A stretch of DNA of 64,000 nt from Geothermobacter ehrlichii (GCF_008124615.1 NZ_VNIB01000015.1:1-64000); one strand, 5' to 3'. Numbered from the stretch's first letter, positions 51,828 to 60,568 are shown. The notes: generated by a model from the sequence alone, not told the origin. A program made the numbers and translations.

Positions 51828-53366
51828 ATGACGCGATACGGATTCTGGATTCTGGCGGGATTGATACTGGCAGGTTTTGTCGCCGGCTGTTCGAGCGGCA
51901 ATTCCGACGCGCCGCTGGTCGACCAGGCGCATCCGGCGGGCTGGATTCATCAGCATGCTGATGCGGCCATGGCCGGCCTGAGCGACTGCCAGCTCTGCCA
52001 CGGCATCGATTTTACCGGCAGCGGTGGTGTCATCGGCTGTCTCGACTGCCATTTCGACGGCCCTCCCTTCACCGTGCACCCGGCGGCCTGGACCGATGTC
52101 CGGACCGATCACCAGGGATTTGCCGGAAATTACAGCTGGACCACCTGCGCCACCGCGGCCTGTCACGGTGTCGAACTGGGTGGCGGGACGGTCGGCCCGA
52201 GCTGTTTCAACAGTTCGACCCAGTGTCATGCGGCCACGGGTGGCGACCCGCCGGCACCGCATGTGGTCCCTTACCCAACCGTTGCGACGGATCCCGACTT
52301 TCACGGCACCGACGCCAAGGCCGACCTGGTCTACTGTCGCAACTGTCACGGCCGGCCGCTGAACGATTTCCGTGGCGGTTTCGTCGCCGACCTGTTCGCC
52401 GACGCCACGCCGGAAATCAACACCAACGGCAACTGCAGCCTTTGCCATCCGGAGGCCACCGCCCATCCGGCGGATTGGGATGGCGTCGATACGACCCTGG
52501 CACATTTCTCCTCCGGCAACCTGGTTGGCGCCTGCACCCTCTGTCACAATCTGACCGTGGACACCACCCCCGGCAACACGACCGCCGGTCCCTTTGCCGG
52601 GGCGCCGAGCTGCTTTTCTGCGTCGTGGGACAGCCCCAACGGCACCAGCGGCTGCCATGCTGACGGCCCCACGCCGCACACCCTCGATGGCAGCTACCTC
52701 GCCGGCAGTGTGCACGGACCCGACGCCAAGGCCGATCTTGATCACTGTCGTGATTGCCACGGTGACACGACGACGGATGTCAATCCGCGCTACAACAAGC
52801 TGATCACCGACGTCAACGCCACCGGCAGCATCGTCAATCCCGGCAACGGCTGCGAGGGGTGCCACAACGACGCCACCGCCCATCCGTCCATCGGGGTCGG
52901 CATGGGGCTCGGCAACGAGAGGGAGGTGGTCAACTGGTACGATGTACCCGGACAGCGCCACAACGACGCAAACATCTCCGCCACAACCTGCGGACTGTGC
53001 CATTCGGAGATCGGCTCCGGCAATGTCGGCGGGCTTTGCACCGGCTGTCATGTCAGTGTCCCCACCGGCGCCAACGCTTCCGGCTGCGTCTCCTGCCACG
53101 GCGCGCCGCCGGACGGAGCGACCGCGCCCAACCGGGTTGGTCGTCACGACAAGAAAGACCATCAGGTCTCCTGTGACGTCTGCCACACCAATAACGGACC
53201 CGGTTCGGCGGCGCATTTCACCCGTCCGCCGGATCCGCAGCGGGCTGATCTGAAGAATCAGGTCGATGCAGTGGACGGGGATCTGACCTTTACGCTCGAT
53301 GCCAGCAATGTCACCTGCACCAATACATGTCACGGGAAGAACCATAACAACGAAACCTGGTATTGA
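51828..53366 (+). CDS. Multihaem c-type cytochrome lipoprotein of the CxxxxCH/CxxCH family (ExtD-like)
   Basis: A 512-residue lipoprotein (lipobox FVAGC, Cys21) with eleven canonical CxxCH motifs: CQLCH, CLDCH, CRNCH, CSLCH, CTLCH, CRDCH, CEGCH, CGLCH, CTGCH, CVSCH and CDVCH. Four spaced variants are also present: CX4CH (CATAACH), CX6CH, CX13CH and CX3CH (CTNTCH) near the C-terminus. The paired CxxxxCH...CxxCH layout is typical of Geobacter surface cytochromes. The AAAGGAGG site fixes the ATG at 51828. It is followed by a bidirectional terminator. Confidence 0.88.
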   Translation: MTRYGFWILAGLILAGFVAGCSSGNSDAPLVDQAHPAGWIHQHADAAMAGLSDCQLCHGIDFTGSGGVIGCLDCHFDGPPFTVHPAAWTDVRTDHQGFAGNYSWTTCATAACHGVELGGGTVGPSCFNSSTQCHAATGGDPPAPHVVPYPTVATDPDFHGTDAKADLVYCRNCHGRPLNDFRGGFVADLFADATPEINTNGNCSLCHPEATAHPADWDGVDTTLAHFSSGNLVGACTLCHNLTVDTTPGNTTAGPFAGAPSCFSASWDSPNGTSGCHADGPTPHTLDGSYLAGSVHGPDAKADLDHCRDCHGDTTTDVNPRYNKLITDVNATGSIVNPGNGCEGCHNDATAHPSIGVGMGLGNEREVVNWYDVPGQRHNDANISATTCGLCHSEIGSGNVGGLCTGCHVSVPTGANASGCVSCHGAPPDGATAPNRVGRHDKKDHQVSCDVCHTNNGPGSAAHFTRPPDPQRADLKNQVDAVDGDLTFTLDASNVTCTNTCHGKNHNNETWY

Positions 53367-53380
53367 TGGGTGAATGGCCA

Positions 53381-53415
53381 CAAAAAAACGGCCCCGGAAG
53401 GGGCCGTTTTTTTGT
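53381..53415 (+). terminator. Bidirectional intrinsic terminator between the cytochrome gene and the tat-like gene
   Basis: CAAAAAAACGGCCCC and GGGGCCGTTTTTTTG pair perfectly around GGAA. It serves the cytochrome operon (+) and the convergent TatA/B-like gene (-). Confidence 0.9.
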
Positions 53416-53444
53416 GTGCGAGCCGCGAAACGCGATTTTCGATT

Positions 53445-53687
53445 CTAGCTTCTCGAACCGTGATTCCTGCCTTCACTTTTGGCCGCTTCTTCTTTCCTTT
53501 CCCCTTTTTCCCCGGTGGCGACCCGTCGCAAAAGGCTGGTCGGGTCGAGCAGGTTGCGTTTGGTCTCGTCGACTTTGCGGGCGATACCGAACAGCTTGCC
53601 GGCCATGGCGGCGGCACGCCCGGGCCCCAGCGCCAGAATCAGCACCAGCAGCAACAGGGCTATTTCCATCCAGCCGAATCCAAACAT
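53445..53687 (-). CDS. TatA/TatB-like Sec-independent translocase protein
   Basis: An 80-residue protein with the family plan: a short MFGFGWMEIA start, one transmembrane helix (LLLLVLILALGP), then an amphipathic helix (AMAGKLFGIARKVDETK) and a charged tail. A Gly-Pro hinge (GPGR) follows the helix as in TatA/B. It would help move folded, cofactor-bearing proteins across the inner membrane. The ATG at 53687 is preferred; a longer frame adds 15 unconserved residues. No tatC lies nearby. Confidence 0.7.
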   Translation of the reverse strand: MFGFGWMEIALLLLVLILALGPGRAAAMAGKLFGIARKVDETKRNLLDPTSLLRRVATGEKGERKEEAAKSEGRNHGSRS

Positions 53688-53838
53688 GTCGGCATGGTAC
53701 CCCGGAGAGCGCGGGCAGGCAAGGATGGACAAGATTTTTTTCTTGCGCTATTCTGACCGTAATTGTCAGCTATTGGTCTGGGAGGCAGAGGAGTCAGGAG
53801 TCAGGCGTCCTGAATTCCCTATCCAAAGGATTTCTCAC

Positions 53839-54900
53839 ATGAACGTCGAACAGATGAAACTGGTGCTGAAGGAGATTCTGTCCAAGACTGATCTCACGCC
53901 CTGCATCGTCGGCCATCGCGGCGTCGGCAAGACCGCCGGTATCATTCAGGCGGTGCGTGACCTCGGTCGGCGTTATGTCTCGTTGCGGCTGGGACAGATG
54001 GAGGTCGGCGACCTGGTCGGTATCCCCTACCGCGAAGGGGATGTGATGCGCTGGTCGCGGCCGGGCTGGTGGCCCGCCGATGACGATCCGGAAACGGTCG
54101 TTCACTGCGACGAGCTGAACCGTGCCCAGCAGGAGGATACCCTGCAGGCGATCTTTCAGTTCGTCGAGCCCCCGGCGGAAGGGATGTGCCGCGCCCTGCA
54201 TACCCACCGCCTGCATCCGAAACATCGGGTGGTGGTTTCGATCAATCCGCCCGATGGCAGTTACCAGGTTGCCACCCTCGACCGGGCACTGCTCGACCGG
54301 ATGGTCCTGATCTATGTCGAAACCGATTACCAGTGCTGGGCGGGTTATGCCCGGCGGCAGAATTTCGATGCCGAAGTGCAGGACTTTCTCGCCGCCAGCC
54401 CTGCGTTGCTGGCCCGCCAGGGCAACCCGCTCGACCTGCAGGTGGAGCCGACGGAGCGCGCCTGGGAGATGGTCAGCACCCTGCGCCGGCATTGCCGGCT
54501 GCCGCGCGAGCTGGAGATGGAAGTCTACGCCGGCGTCGTCGGCCGGGAGGCGGCGGTGGCCTTTCTGCGCTGGTGCCAGGAACGGCGGCAGCGACCGGTG
54601 ACGGCACGGGAGATCCTCGATTCCTGGCCCCAGGTGGCCGATCGCTGCCGGGCCCAGAGCCATGACGCCCAGGCCGCCACCCTGGGTAGCCTGGTCAGCG
54701 AGCTGCAATTGCGGTCGGAGCTGGCCGGGGAACAGGAGAAAAACCTGGTCGCCTATATCGATTCGCTGCCGCGGGATTTGCGCTTCGGACTGGTCAAGAG
54801 CCTGCTCAAGATCCCGCCGGTGGCGGCGGTGCTGGCCAAGGACGAGTATGATGCCGTGGTCTACGAGGCGATCGCGGCGCTGAGCCGCGAGGCGTCCTGA
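53839..54900 (+). CDS. MoxR-family AAA+ ATPase
   Basis: A 353-residue AAA+ ATPase. Walker A is GHRGVGKT at 25-32, Walker B is HCDELNR near 88-94, and a sensor-type ALLDRMVLIYVE follows. MoxR proteins act as chaperones that insert cofactors or remodel partners together with a VWA-domain protein, which is encoded next. The ATG at 53839 has an AAAGGA site about eight bases upstream; longer readings are rejected as they have no conservation-like pattern. The target is unknown. Confidence 0.82.
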   Translation: MNVEQMKLVLKEILSKTDLTPCIVGHRGVGKTAGIIQAVRDLGRRYVSLRLGQMEVGDLVGIPYREGDVMRWSRPGWWPADDDPETVVHCDELNRAQQEDTLQAIFQFVEPPAEGMCRALHTHRLHPKHRVVVSINPPDGSYQVATLDRALLDRMVLIYVETDYQCWAGYARRQNFDAEVQDFLAASPALLARQGNPLDLQVEPTERAWEMVSTLRRHCRLPRELEMEVYAGVVGREAAVAFLRWCQERRQRPVTAREILDSWPQVADRCRAQSHDAQAATLGSLVSELQLRSELAGEQEKNLVAYIDSLPRDLRFGLVKSLLKIPPVAAVLAKDEYDAVVYEAIAALSREAS

Positions 54901-54993
54901 AAAACGTTGACCACCCGTTCGCTTTGCTCACTGGAGACACCGAGCGACGAGAGAACCGATGGGGCTGAGCACGAAGCGTTTTCGGTTGCCTTT

Positions 54994-55023
54994 TCTCTGT
55001 GCCTCCGTGTCTCCGTGGTGAAA
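54994..55023 (-). repeat. Short interspersed repeat of the ACCACGGAGACACGGAGGC type
   Basis: Read on the minus strand it is ACCACGGAGACACGGAGGC followed by ACAGAGAAAA. I recall this motif as a common intergenic repeat in many bacteria. It lies in the moxR-VWA gap; a related stretch starts at 60569. Confidence 0.5.
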
Positions 55024-55031
55024 TTTTCAGA

Positions 55032-56219
55032 ATGGAAATCCTCCAGAACGCCATCATTCGCCTGCTGAAGCGGGCTCCCTTTTACGGCCACCTGCTGCTG
55101 GGGTGCGACCGGCGGCTGGTTTCCGGCGAAGCCCTCGGCATCACCCTGCGCGGCGGCACGCCGGTGCTGGTCTGCGGCGAGGATTCCCTGCCCCGCTTCG
55201 GGCTCAAGCAGCAGGAGGCGTTGCTCGAACATCTGGTGCGCCACCTGCTGCACCTGCATCCCGTGCGTGGCCGGGGATGCCATCCCCAGGTCTGGGACCT
55301 GGCCTGCGATCTGGCCATCAACCCCGATATCGACCATCTGCCGGATAGCGTCGTCCTGCCGCGGACCTGGGATCTGCCCGATGGGCTGGCGGCCGAGGAA
55401 TACGCGCTGCTGCTGCGGCGCCGGTTCGGCCTTGGCAGCCAGCGGGGGGAGGGCGCCGGCGACGAAAGACGGGCGGCCAGGGGGCGGACCGACGCCGGTG
55501 ACGGCGCGGCATCGGCCGAGCTGGCGCAGGCCGCCGACGAGCGGGCCCGGCTCGACGATCACCGTATCTGGAGCGAGGCTGACGGTACGCCCCGGCGCCT
55601 GGCCGAAGAGGTGGTGCGGCAACTGGTGCGGGACGCGCATCGCAAGAGCGACGGCGAGGTTCCGGACAGTCTGGCGACGCTGGTCGAGGGGTTCCTGGCG
55701 CCGCCGGCCATCCCCTGGCGGGATGTGCTGCGCCAGTTCGTTGCCACGGCCGGCCGCATCGGCCGCAAGAGCACCTGGAAACGGGAGAACCGGCGCTTTG
55801 CCCACGTCACCCCGGGCCAGCGCAAGCGCCGCCGCCTCAATCTGCTGATCGGGGTCGACGTATCCGACTCGACCATGAAGCCGGAACTGCGCGAAGCCTT
55901 TGCCCGTGAACTGCTGCGCATCGCCCGTGCCTCCGACAGCCGGCTGACCGTCCTTTACAGCGGCAGCCGGATCCAGCGGATACGCAGCTTCAACAGCAGC
56001 CAGGCCGTGCTCGAAGTTTATCATGGCGGCGGCTTTACCGACCTGCGTCCGGTTTTCGAATACGGCCGGACGATGCAGCCGCCGCCGGCGGCCGTCATCT
56101 ACCTGACCGACGGCTACGGTGAGGCACCGGAGAGCATGGATTTTCCCACTCTCTGGGTGCTGACGGCCGACGGCCGGCGGCCGGCGGACTGGGGGGTGGA
56201 GCTGCGGCTCGAACCCTGA
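55032..56219 (+). CDS. DUF2201-type VWA protein, partner of MoxR ATPase, with degenerate metallopeptidase motif
   Basis: A 395-residue protein. The N-terminal putative metallopeptidase-like domain has HLVRH (67-71) followed by H76, aligning with the family's HExxH...H but with the catalytic Glu replaced by Leu68. The C-terminal VWA domain has a MIDAS-like DxSxS in VDVSDSTM near residue 276. It pairs with the MoxR ATPase 131 bp upstream, as RavA pairs with ViaA. It would be a co-chaperone rather than a protease if the Leu is real. The ATG at 55032 follows a short repeat. Confidence 0.75.
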   Translation: MEILQNAIIRLLKRAPFYGHLLLGCDRRLVSGEALGITLRGGTPVLVCGEDSLPRFGLKQQEALLEHLVRHLLHLHPVRGRGCHPQVWDLACDLAINPDIDHLPDSVVLPRTWDLPDGLAAEEYALLLRRRFGLGSQRGEGAGDERRAARGRTDAGDGAASAELAQAADERARLDDHRIWSEADGTPRRLAEEVVRQLVRDAHRKSDGEVPDSLATLVEGFLAPPAIPWRDVLRQFVATAGRIGRKSTWKRENRRFAHVTPGQRKRRRLNLLIGVDVSDSTMKPELREAFARELLRIARASDSRLTVLYSGSRIQRIRSFNSSQAVLEVYHGGGFTDLRPVFEYGRTMQPPPAAVIYLTDGYGEAPESMDFPTLWVLTADGRRPADWGVELRLEP

Positions 56220-56255
56220 ACCGGGATGGAAAAAACGGACGGAGAGGATGGAAGC

Positions 56256-56663
56256 ATGCAACAGACTGAAGCGATGACTGAGGAGTCGGTACGGCGGCTT
56301 TTCGAACAGGCCGGGGCGCGGGTCGCCTCACGCGGCGGCCGCACGGAAAACTACGGATCGCCGCGGGAGTTCTCTTTCGAGGTGCGGGCGCAGTTCGCCA
56401 ACGGTCTCGGCCTGCACGTGGTCGCCCGTCAGTACAACTACCGGGATCCCTGGGAGGCAACCGGCCGGGTGAACGACCTGGTCGATGTCACCCTGCTCGA
56501 AGGGCAGACGCCGTGCCGGCTGCCGAAGGGGCATCCCTGGTTCCAGCAGGGTGAAGAGGAGGTCGACGTCGATGCCGACGGCCTGCGGGAGATCGTGCGG
56601 ATCGTTTCCGGACTCAATCCGAAGATTCTCGCCCTGCAGCGTTTGACCGGCGATCTTGACTGA
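56256..56663 (+). CDS. Hypothetical protein in the MoxR-VWA operon
   Basis: A 135-residue cytoplasmic-looking protein with no signal peptide or helix. It starts MQQTEAMTEESVRRLFEQAG and has an even mix of charged residues, with a short GHPWFQQGEEEVDVDADG segment. I do not recognise a family. It lies 36 bp after the VWA gene and shares its orientation, so it may be a dedicated client or adapter of the MoxR system. The start is uncertain: an ATG at 56226 is 10 residues longer. Confidence 0.6.
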   Translation: MQQTEAMTEESVRRLFEQAGARVASRGGRTENYGSPREFSFEVRAQFANGLGLHVVARQYNYRDPWEATGRVNDLVDVTLLEGQTPCRLPKGHPWFQQGEEEVDVDADGLREIVRIVSGLNPKILALQRLTGDLD

Positions 56664-56670
56664 GCTGTTG

Positions 56671-56886
56671 CTATGCCCTGAGCCGGGCCAGTTTCAAGGC
56701 CAGCAGGACGACCGGGGCGGCGTGAAACGCCAGGTCGAAGATGTCGATGCCGTGACGCAGCCGGCCGGCTGCCAGCATCCGCAGCTTTTCCAGCAGGTGC
56801 GGTTCGGGTGAGAAGGGCGCCAGCCCGAGCAGCAGGGCGGCGATGACGAGGGGAAGCCAGGGGATCTGGTCGAGAAACCGGCCCAT
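56671..56886 (-). CDS. Conserved small membrane protein
   Basis: A 71-residue protein starting MGRFLDQIPWLPLVIAALLL, with helix 1, a PEPHLLEKLRMLAAGRLRHGI loop and helix 2 (AAPVVLLALKLARL). It resembles a widespread small two-helix protein of unknown role that I have seen annotated only as a membrane protein. It starts two bases after the stop of the 57-aa gene at 56889-57062, so the two are likely co-transcribed. It ends eight bases from the convergent 135-aa gene. Confidence 0.7.
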   Translation of the reverse strand: MGRFLDQIPWLPLVIAALLLGLAPFSPEPHLLEKLRMLAAGRLRHGIDIFDLAFHAAPVVLLALKLARLRA

Positions 56887-56888
56887 GG

Positions 56889-57062
56889 TCAGTCGTTTCG
56901 TTTGTTGCCGCGACCGTCGAACTCTTCCAGCCGCTTTTTCAGCTCGTCGCTCAGGGTCACCTGGCCGTCCAGAACGCACCCCGGCCGGCCGGGGATGCAC
57001 TCCCCGCCCAGCTTGCGGCAGGTGCCGCTGTCGTGGTCGAAATTCTTGCAGCTGAAGGTCAT
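56889..57062 (-). CDS. 57-aa four-cysteine protein, putative metal-binding
   Basis: A small gene translated here by hand. It starts MTFSCKNFDHDSGTCRKLGG, then ECIPGRPGCVLDGQVTLSDE, and ends with a basic tail FDGRGNKRND. The four cysteines are at 5, 15, 22 and 29 (spacing 9, 6, 6), which would suit a zinc or Fe-S site. It ends two bases before the small membrane protein start and lies 84 bp downstream of selB on the same strand. No family is assigned. Confidence 0.6.
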   Translation of the reverse strand: MTFSCKNFDHDSGTCRKLGGECIPGRPGCVLDGQVTLSDELKKRLEEFDGRGNKRND

Positions 57063-57146
57063 TCTCTGTTTCGTTCCGCTCGGTTCCTGCGGAATGAATC
57101 CGCATAAACGTTTATCCGCAAATAGTGAAATATCCTCGAAACTGCT

Positions 57147-59072
57147 TCATTTTTCCTGTTCATCCTTGGGCAGTTTCCAGGCGACCCGAACGTCGCCCCG
57201 GCGCAGGGTGTACTTGCGGAGATCCCAGTATTCGAGCAGGGCCTGCACCAGTTTGCGGGCCGAGCCGAAGATGTCGCGGAACTCGGCCAGGGTCAGGGTT
57301 TCGTGGTCGGCGAAATGTTGCCGCAACAGGCTGAGGGCCTGGTTGTAGGTTTCGCGGTGCAGGGAATTTTCCGCGTTCAGGCGCACCAGCTTGCCCTGGT
57401 CGAACAGCAGCTGCAGCAGCGGTTCGGCCTGTTCCAGCTCGAGCCCGAGCTGGGCGGCCATCTCGCGGTGGTTTTTCGCCTGCGGGCCGGCCTGGCGGTA
57501 GAACCGTTCGAGACGGTCGAGCTGTCGCTGAAGCTCGGGTGCGATCTCGATGCTGAAGTCCGCCCTGGCGACCAGCTCTTCTTTGGCCACCAGTTCGCCG
57601 GCGTCCAGCAGCGCCGCCAGCACCGCGTCGAAGGCCTTCTGCCGCAGTCGTGCAGGAAGGACTCCCTTCAGGGCGGCGCGGGGCATCCCTGACTGCAGCG
57701 GGTTGTCCCGGTGCCATCGGTCGACCGTTTCGAGCAGGGACCGTTGCCACAGGCGCACAGTCTCTTCCGTGGCCCACTGGTCCGCAAGCCGGCGCACCCG
57801 GCCGGCTTCCTCCAGGGCGCGCAGGTGGTCCTCGATCCGTTCGCGGCCGAGTCCGGAGGCCTGCTCCAGCTCCCTGAGCGTGGCGCAGGCCAGTTCCTGG
57901 ACCTTCTGCAGCAGGAACGATTTTTCCCCCGACTCGAGTTCCTCCAGCGCCGCCAGCACCTCCCGGCGGAAGCGCTTGTGACGGTTCGGGGCGGGGTCGA
58001 CCACCAGGCCGCCGCCGATGGTGGTGACCGGCGAATAGGAGCGGATGATGAACCGGTCCAGGCGGTGGGCCACCAGCGGCCGGTCGAGGTGGATCTGCAC
58101 GATGGCGCTCTCTCCGGGGCGCAGCACGTCGCGGTCGAGCAGGGCGACGATGCCGACCGCCCGGGCCGTTCCCAGCATCAGGTGCACCGGATCGCGAAAG
58201 CGCAGCGGCCGGAGCGCCTCCGGCAGCAGGTCGAGGCGGGCGTCGAGGCGGCGGGTCGGGGCGAAGATGCCGGGAGTGGCGACCACCGAGCCGCGGGGGA
58301 CCTGGTTCCGGTCGAGGCCGGCCAGGTTCAGGGCGACGCGCTGTCCGGCGACGGCCTCCGCCACCTTGCGGCCATGCACCTGCACCTCGCGCACCCGCAC
58401 CCTGACATCCGCCGGCAGCACGTCCACCTGGTCGTCGGGCCGCACCCGCCCTGAAAGGAGGGTGCCGGTGATCACCGTGCCGAAGCCGGCGACGCTGAAG
58501 TGCCGGTCGACCGGCAGGCGCAGGGGGCCGTCCGCCGGCTTGGGTTCGATTTTGCGGACTTCCTCGGCGATGGTGCGGACCAGCTCGGGAATGCCTTCGC
58601 CGTGCAGGGCGGCCACCCGGCAGCAGGGGGCGCCGTCGAGAAAGCTGCCTGCCACTTCCTCCCGGATCTCTTCCTCGACCAGCTCGATCAGGTCGTCCTC
58701 GGCCTGGTCGCACTTGGTCAGGACGATAATGCCACGTGGAATCCGCAGCAGCTTGAGAATCTGCAGGTGTTCCCGCGTCTGCGGCATGACCCCTTCGTTG
58801 ACGTCGACCACCAGCAGGACCAGGTCGATGCCGCCGATGCCGGCCAGCATGTTGTTGATGAAACGTTCGTGACCGGGGACGTCCACCACGCCGGCCAGGG
58901 TGCCGTCGGGCAGCCGAAAGGGGGCGAAGCCGAGTTCGATGGAGATGCCGCGCTTTTTTTCCTCTTTCAGCCGGTCGGTTTCGACGCCGGTCAGGGCGCG
59001 GATCAGGACGGTCTTGCCGTGATCGACATGGCCGGCGGTTCCGATGATGACATGCTGCTGGGGACGGCTCAT
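57147..59072 (-). CDS. selB: Selenocysteine-specific elongation factor SelB
   Basis: A 641-residue translation factor that binds Sec-tRNA(Sec) and SECIS RNA and delivers it at UGA codons. G1 is GTAGHVDHGKT (11-21), G3 is DVPGH (64-68) and G4 is TKCD (119-122). The C-terminal part comprises several winged-helix domains ending near YTLRRGDVRVAWKLPKD, which bind SECIS. It lies 22 bp after selA in the same direction, as expected for a sel operon. Confidence 0.96.
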   Translation of the reverse strand: MSRPQQHVIIGTAGHVDHGKTVLIRALTGVETDRLKEEKKRGISIELGFAPFRLPDGTLAGVVDVPGHERFINNMLAGIGGIDLVLLVVDVNEGVMPQTREHLQILKLLRIPRGIIVLTKCDQAEDDLIELVEEEIREEVAGSFLDGAPCCRVAALHGEGIPELVRTIAEEVRKIEPKPADGPLRLPVDRHFSVAGFGTVITGTLLSGRVRPDDQVDVLPADVRVRVREVQVHGRKVAEAVAGQRVALNLAGLDRNQVPRGSVVATPGIFAPTRRLDARLDLLPEALRPLRFRDPVHLMLGTARAVGIVALLDRDVLRPGESAIVQIHLDRPLVAHRLDRFIIRSYSPVTTIGGGLVVDPAPNRHKRFRREVLAALEELESGEKSFLLQKVQELACATLRELEQASGLGRERIEDHLRALEEAGRVRRLADQWATEETVRLWQRSLLETVDRWHRDNPLQSGMPRAALKGVLPARLRQKAFDAVLAALLDAGELVAKEELVARADFSIEIAPELQRQLDRLERFYRQAGPQAKNHREMAAQLGLELEQAEPLLQLLFDQGKLVRLNAENSLHRETYNQALSLLRQHFADHETLTLAEFRDIFGSARKLVQALLEYWDLRKYTLRRGDVRVAWKLPKDEQEK

Positions 59073-59094
59073 GCGGAAAACTTCACGTATCGGG

Positions 59095-60513
59095 TCAGAG
59101 GTTGTCGAAGGCGTCGGTCAGGGCCTGAAGCAGCCGCCGGTCCTCGCCGGGCAGCACGGTGCGCAGGTCGAACAGGAGACGATCCTCCTGCACCCGGCCG
59201 ACGACCGGCGGCCGGCCTTGCCGCAGACGGCGGTTCAGTGCCGTCACGCTTGCCGAGCGCGGCCGGACGGCGAGGGCGTATCCGGGCAGCTCGGTCAGCG
59301 GCAGGGCGCCACCGCCGACGCGGGCGGTCGTACGGACGACGGATATTTCGGCCCGTTCGCCGAGCGCCTGCATCCGTTTCGCCAGCCGCCGGCAGCGGTC
59401 GGCCAGGGTGCGGGGTGTCATCTGCAGCAGTCTCAGCACCGGGTTTTCCCGCAGCAGCCGCTCGCGGTCGAGATAGAGCCTCAGGGTGGCCTCCAGCGCG
59501 GCCAGGGTCATCTTGTCGATCCGCAGGGCCCGGGCCATCGGATGGCGCCGGACCTTCTCCACCGCCTCCCGCCGGCCGACGATCAGTCCGGCCTGGGGAC
59601 CGCCAAGCAGCTTGTCGCCGCTGAAGGTGACCAGGTCGAGGCCCGCCGCCACCGATTCCCTGACGGTCGGTTCGCGCGGCAGGCCGAAGTTGCTCAGGTC
59701 GATGAGCATGCCGCTGCCGAGGTCCTCGATGACCGGCAGGCCGTGCTCGCGGCCGAGTTCGACCAGTTCGGCGGCTGCAACCTCGGCGTGAAAACCGACG
59801 ATGCGGTAGTTGCTGGTGTGGACCTTGAGCAGCAGGCCGGTGCGCTCGCCTATCGCCTGCCGGTAGTCGCGCAGGTGGGTCTTGTTGGTGGTGCCGACCT
59901 CGCGCAGGATGACGCCGCCGGCAGCCATCACGTCCGGAATGCGGAAGGCGCCGCCGATCTCCACCATCTCGCCGCGGGAAACGATCGCTTCCTTTCCCCT
60001 GGCCAGGGTGGTCAGGGCCAGCAGCACGGCGCCGGCGTTGTTGTTCACCACCGTGGCCGCCTCGGCGCCGGTCAGGCGACAGAGCAGATCCTCGACGTGG
60101 CTGTAGCGGTGGCCGCGTTCGCCGCTGGCGAGGTCGAATTCGAGATTGCTGTAGCCGCGGGAAACGGCCGTGACGGCCTCGAGTGCCGCCCGGCACAGGG
60201 GCGAGCGGCCCAGGTTGGTGTGCAGCAGGGTGCCGGTGGCGTTGATGACCGGCCGCAGGCTGGGCTGGTGGAGCTGCCGCGCAAGAATGGCGGCCCGTTC
60301 GGCCACGGCGTCGGGGCCGGCTGCCAGGTCGGCCGGAAGCGCCTGGTCGCGCAGAATCTCCTGCCGCAGCCTGTCGACGACGCGCTGGCAGGCCTCGAGC
60401 AGCAGCGGGTGCGGAATCTCCGTTTCGAGCCGGCGAACCGCAGGAGCCTTGAGCAGCCGGTCGACGGCCGGCAGTTTGCGTAACAGCGCCTGTTTGTCGG
60501 TTGTCTGTGGCAT
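59095..60513 (-). CDS. selA: L-seryl-tRNA(Sec) selenium transferase SelA
   Basis: A 472-residue PLP enzyme that converts Ser-tRNA(Sec) to selenocysteyl-tRNA using selenophosphate. Lys301 in TFSGDKLLGGPQAG is the PLP lysine; also present are INATGTLLHTNLGRSPL and VNNNAGAVLLAL. Length is typical. It precedes selB in an operon, and tRNA-Sec lies about 370 bp upstream on the same strand. No selD was found in the window. The start has no strong ribosome site. Confidence 0.97.
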   Translation of the reverse strand: MPQTTDKQALLRKLPAVDRLLKAPAVRRLETEIPHPLLLEACQRVVDRLRQEILRDQALPADLAAGPDAVAERAAILARQLHQPSLRPVINATGTLLHTNLGRSPLCRAALEAVTAVSRGYSNLEFDLASGERGHRYSHVEDLLCRLTGAEAATVVNNNAGAVLLALTTLARGKEAIVSRGEMVEIGGAFRIPDVMAAGGVILREVGTTNKTHLRDYRQAIGERTGLLLKVHTSNYRIVGFHAEVAAAELVELGREHGLPVIEDLGSGMLIDLSNFGLPREPTVRESVAAGLDLVTFSGDKLLGGPQAGLIVGRREAVEKVRRHPMARALRIDKMTLAALEATLRLYLDRERLLRENPVLRLLQMTPRTLADRCRRLAKRMQALGERAEISVVRTTARVGGGALPLTELPGYALAVRPRSASVTALNRRLRQGRPPVVGRVQEDRLLFDLRTVLPGEDRRLLQALTDAFDNL

Positions 60514-60568
60514 GTCGGCTCGATCCGGTGCGTGGAGCGGGCAAAAAGGAATTTAATCGTATATGTCT

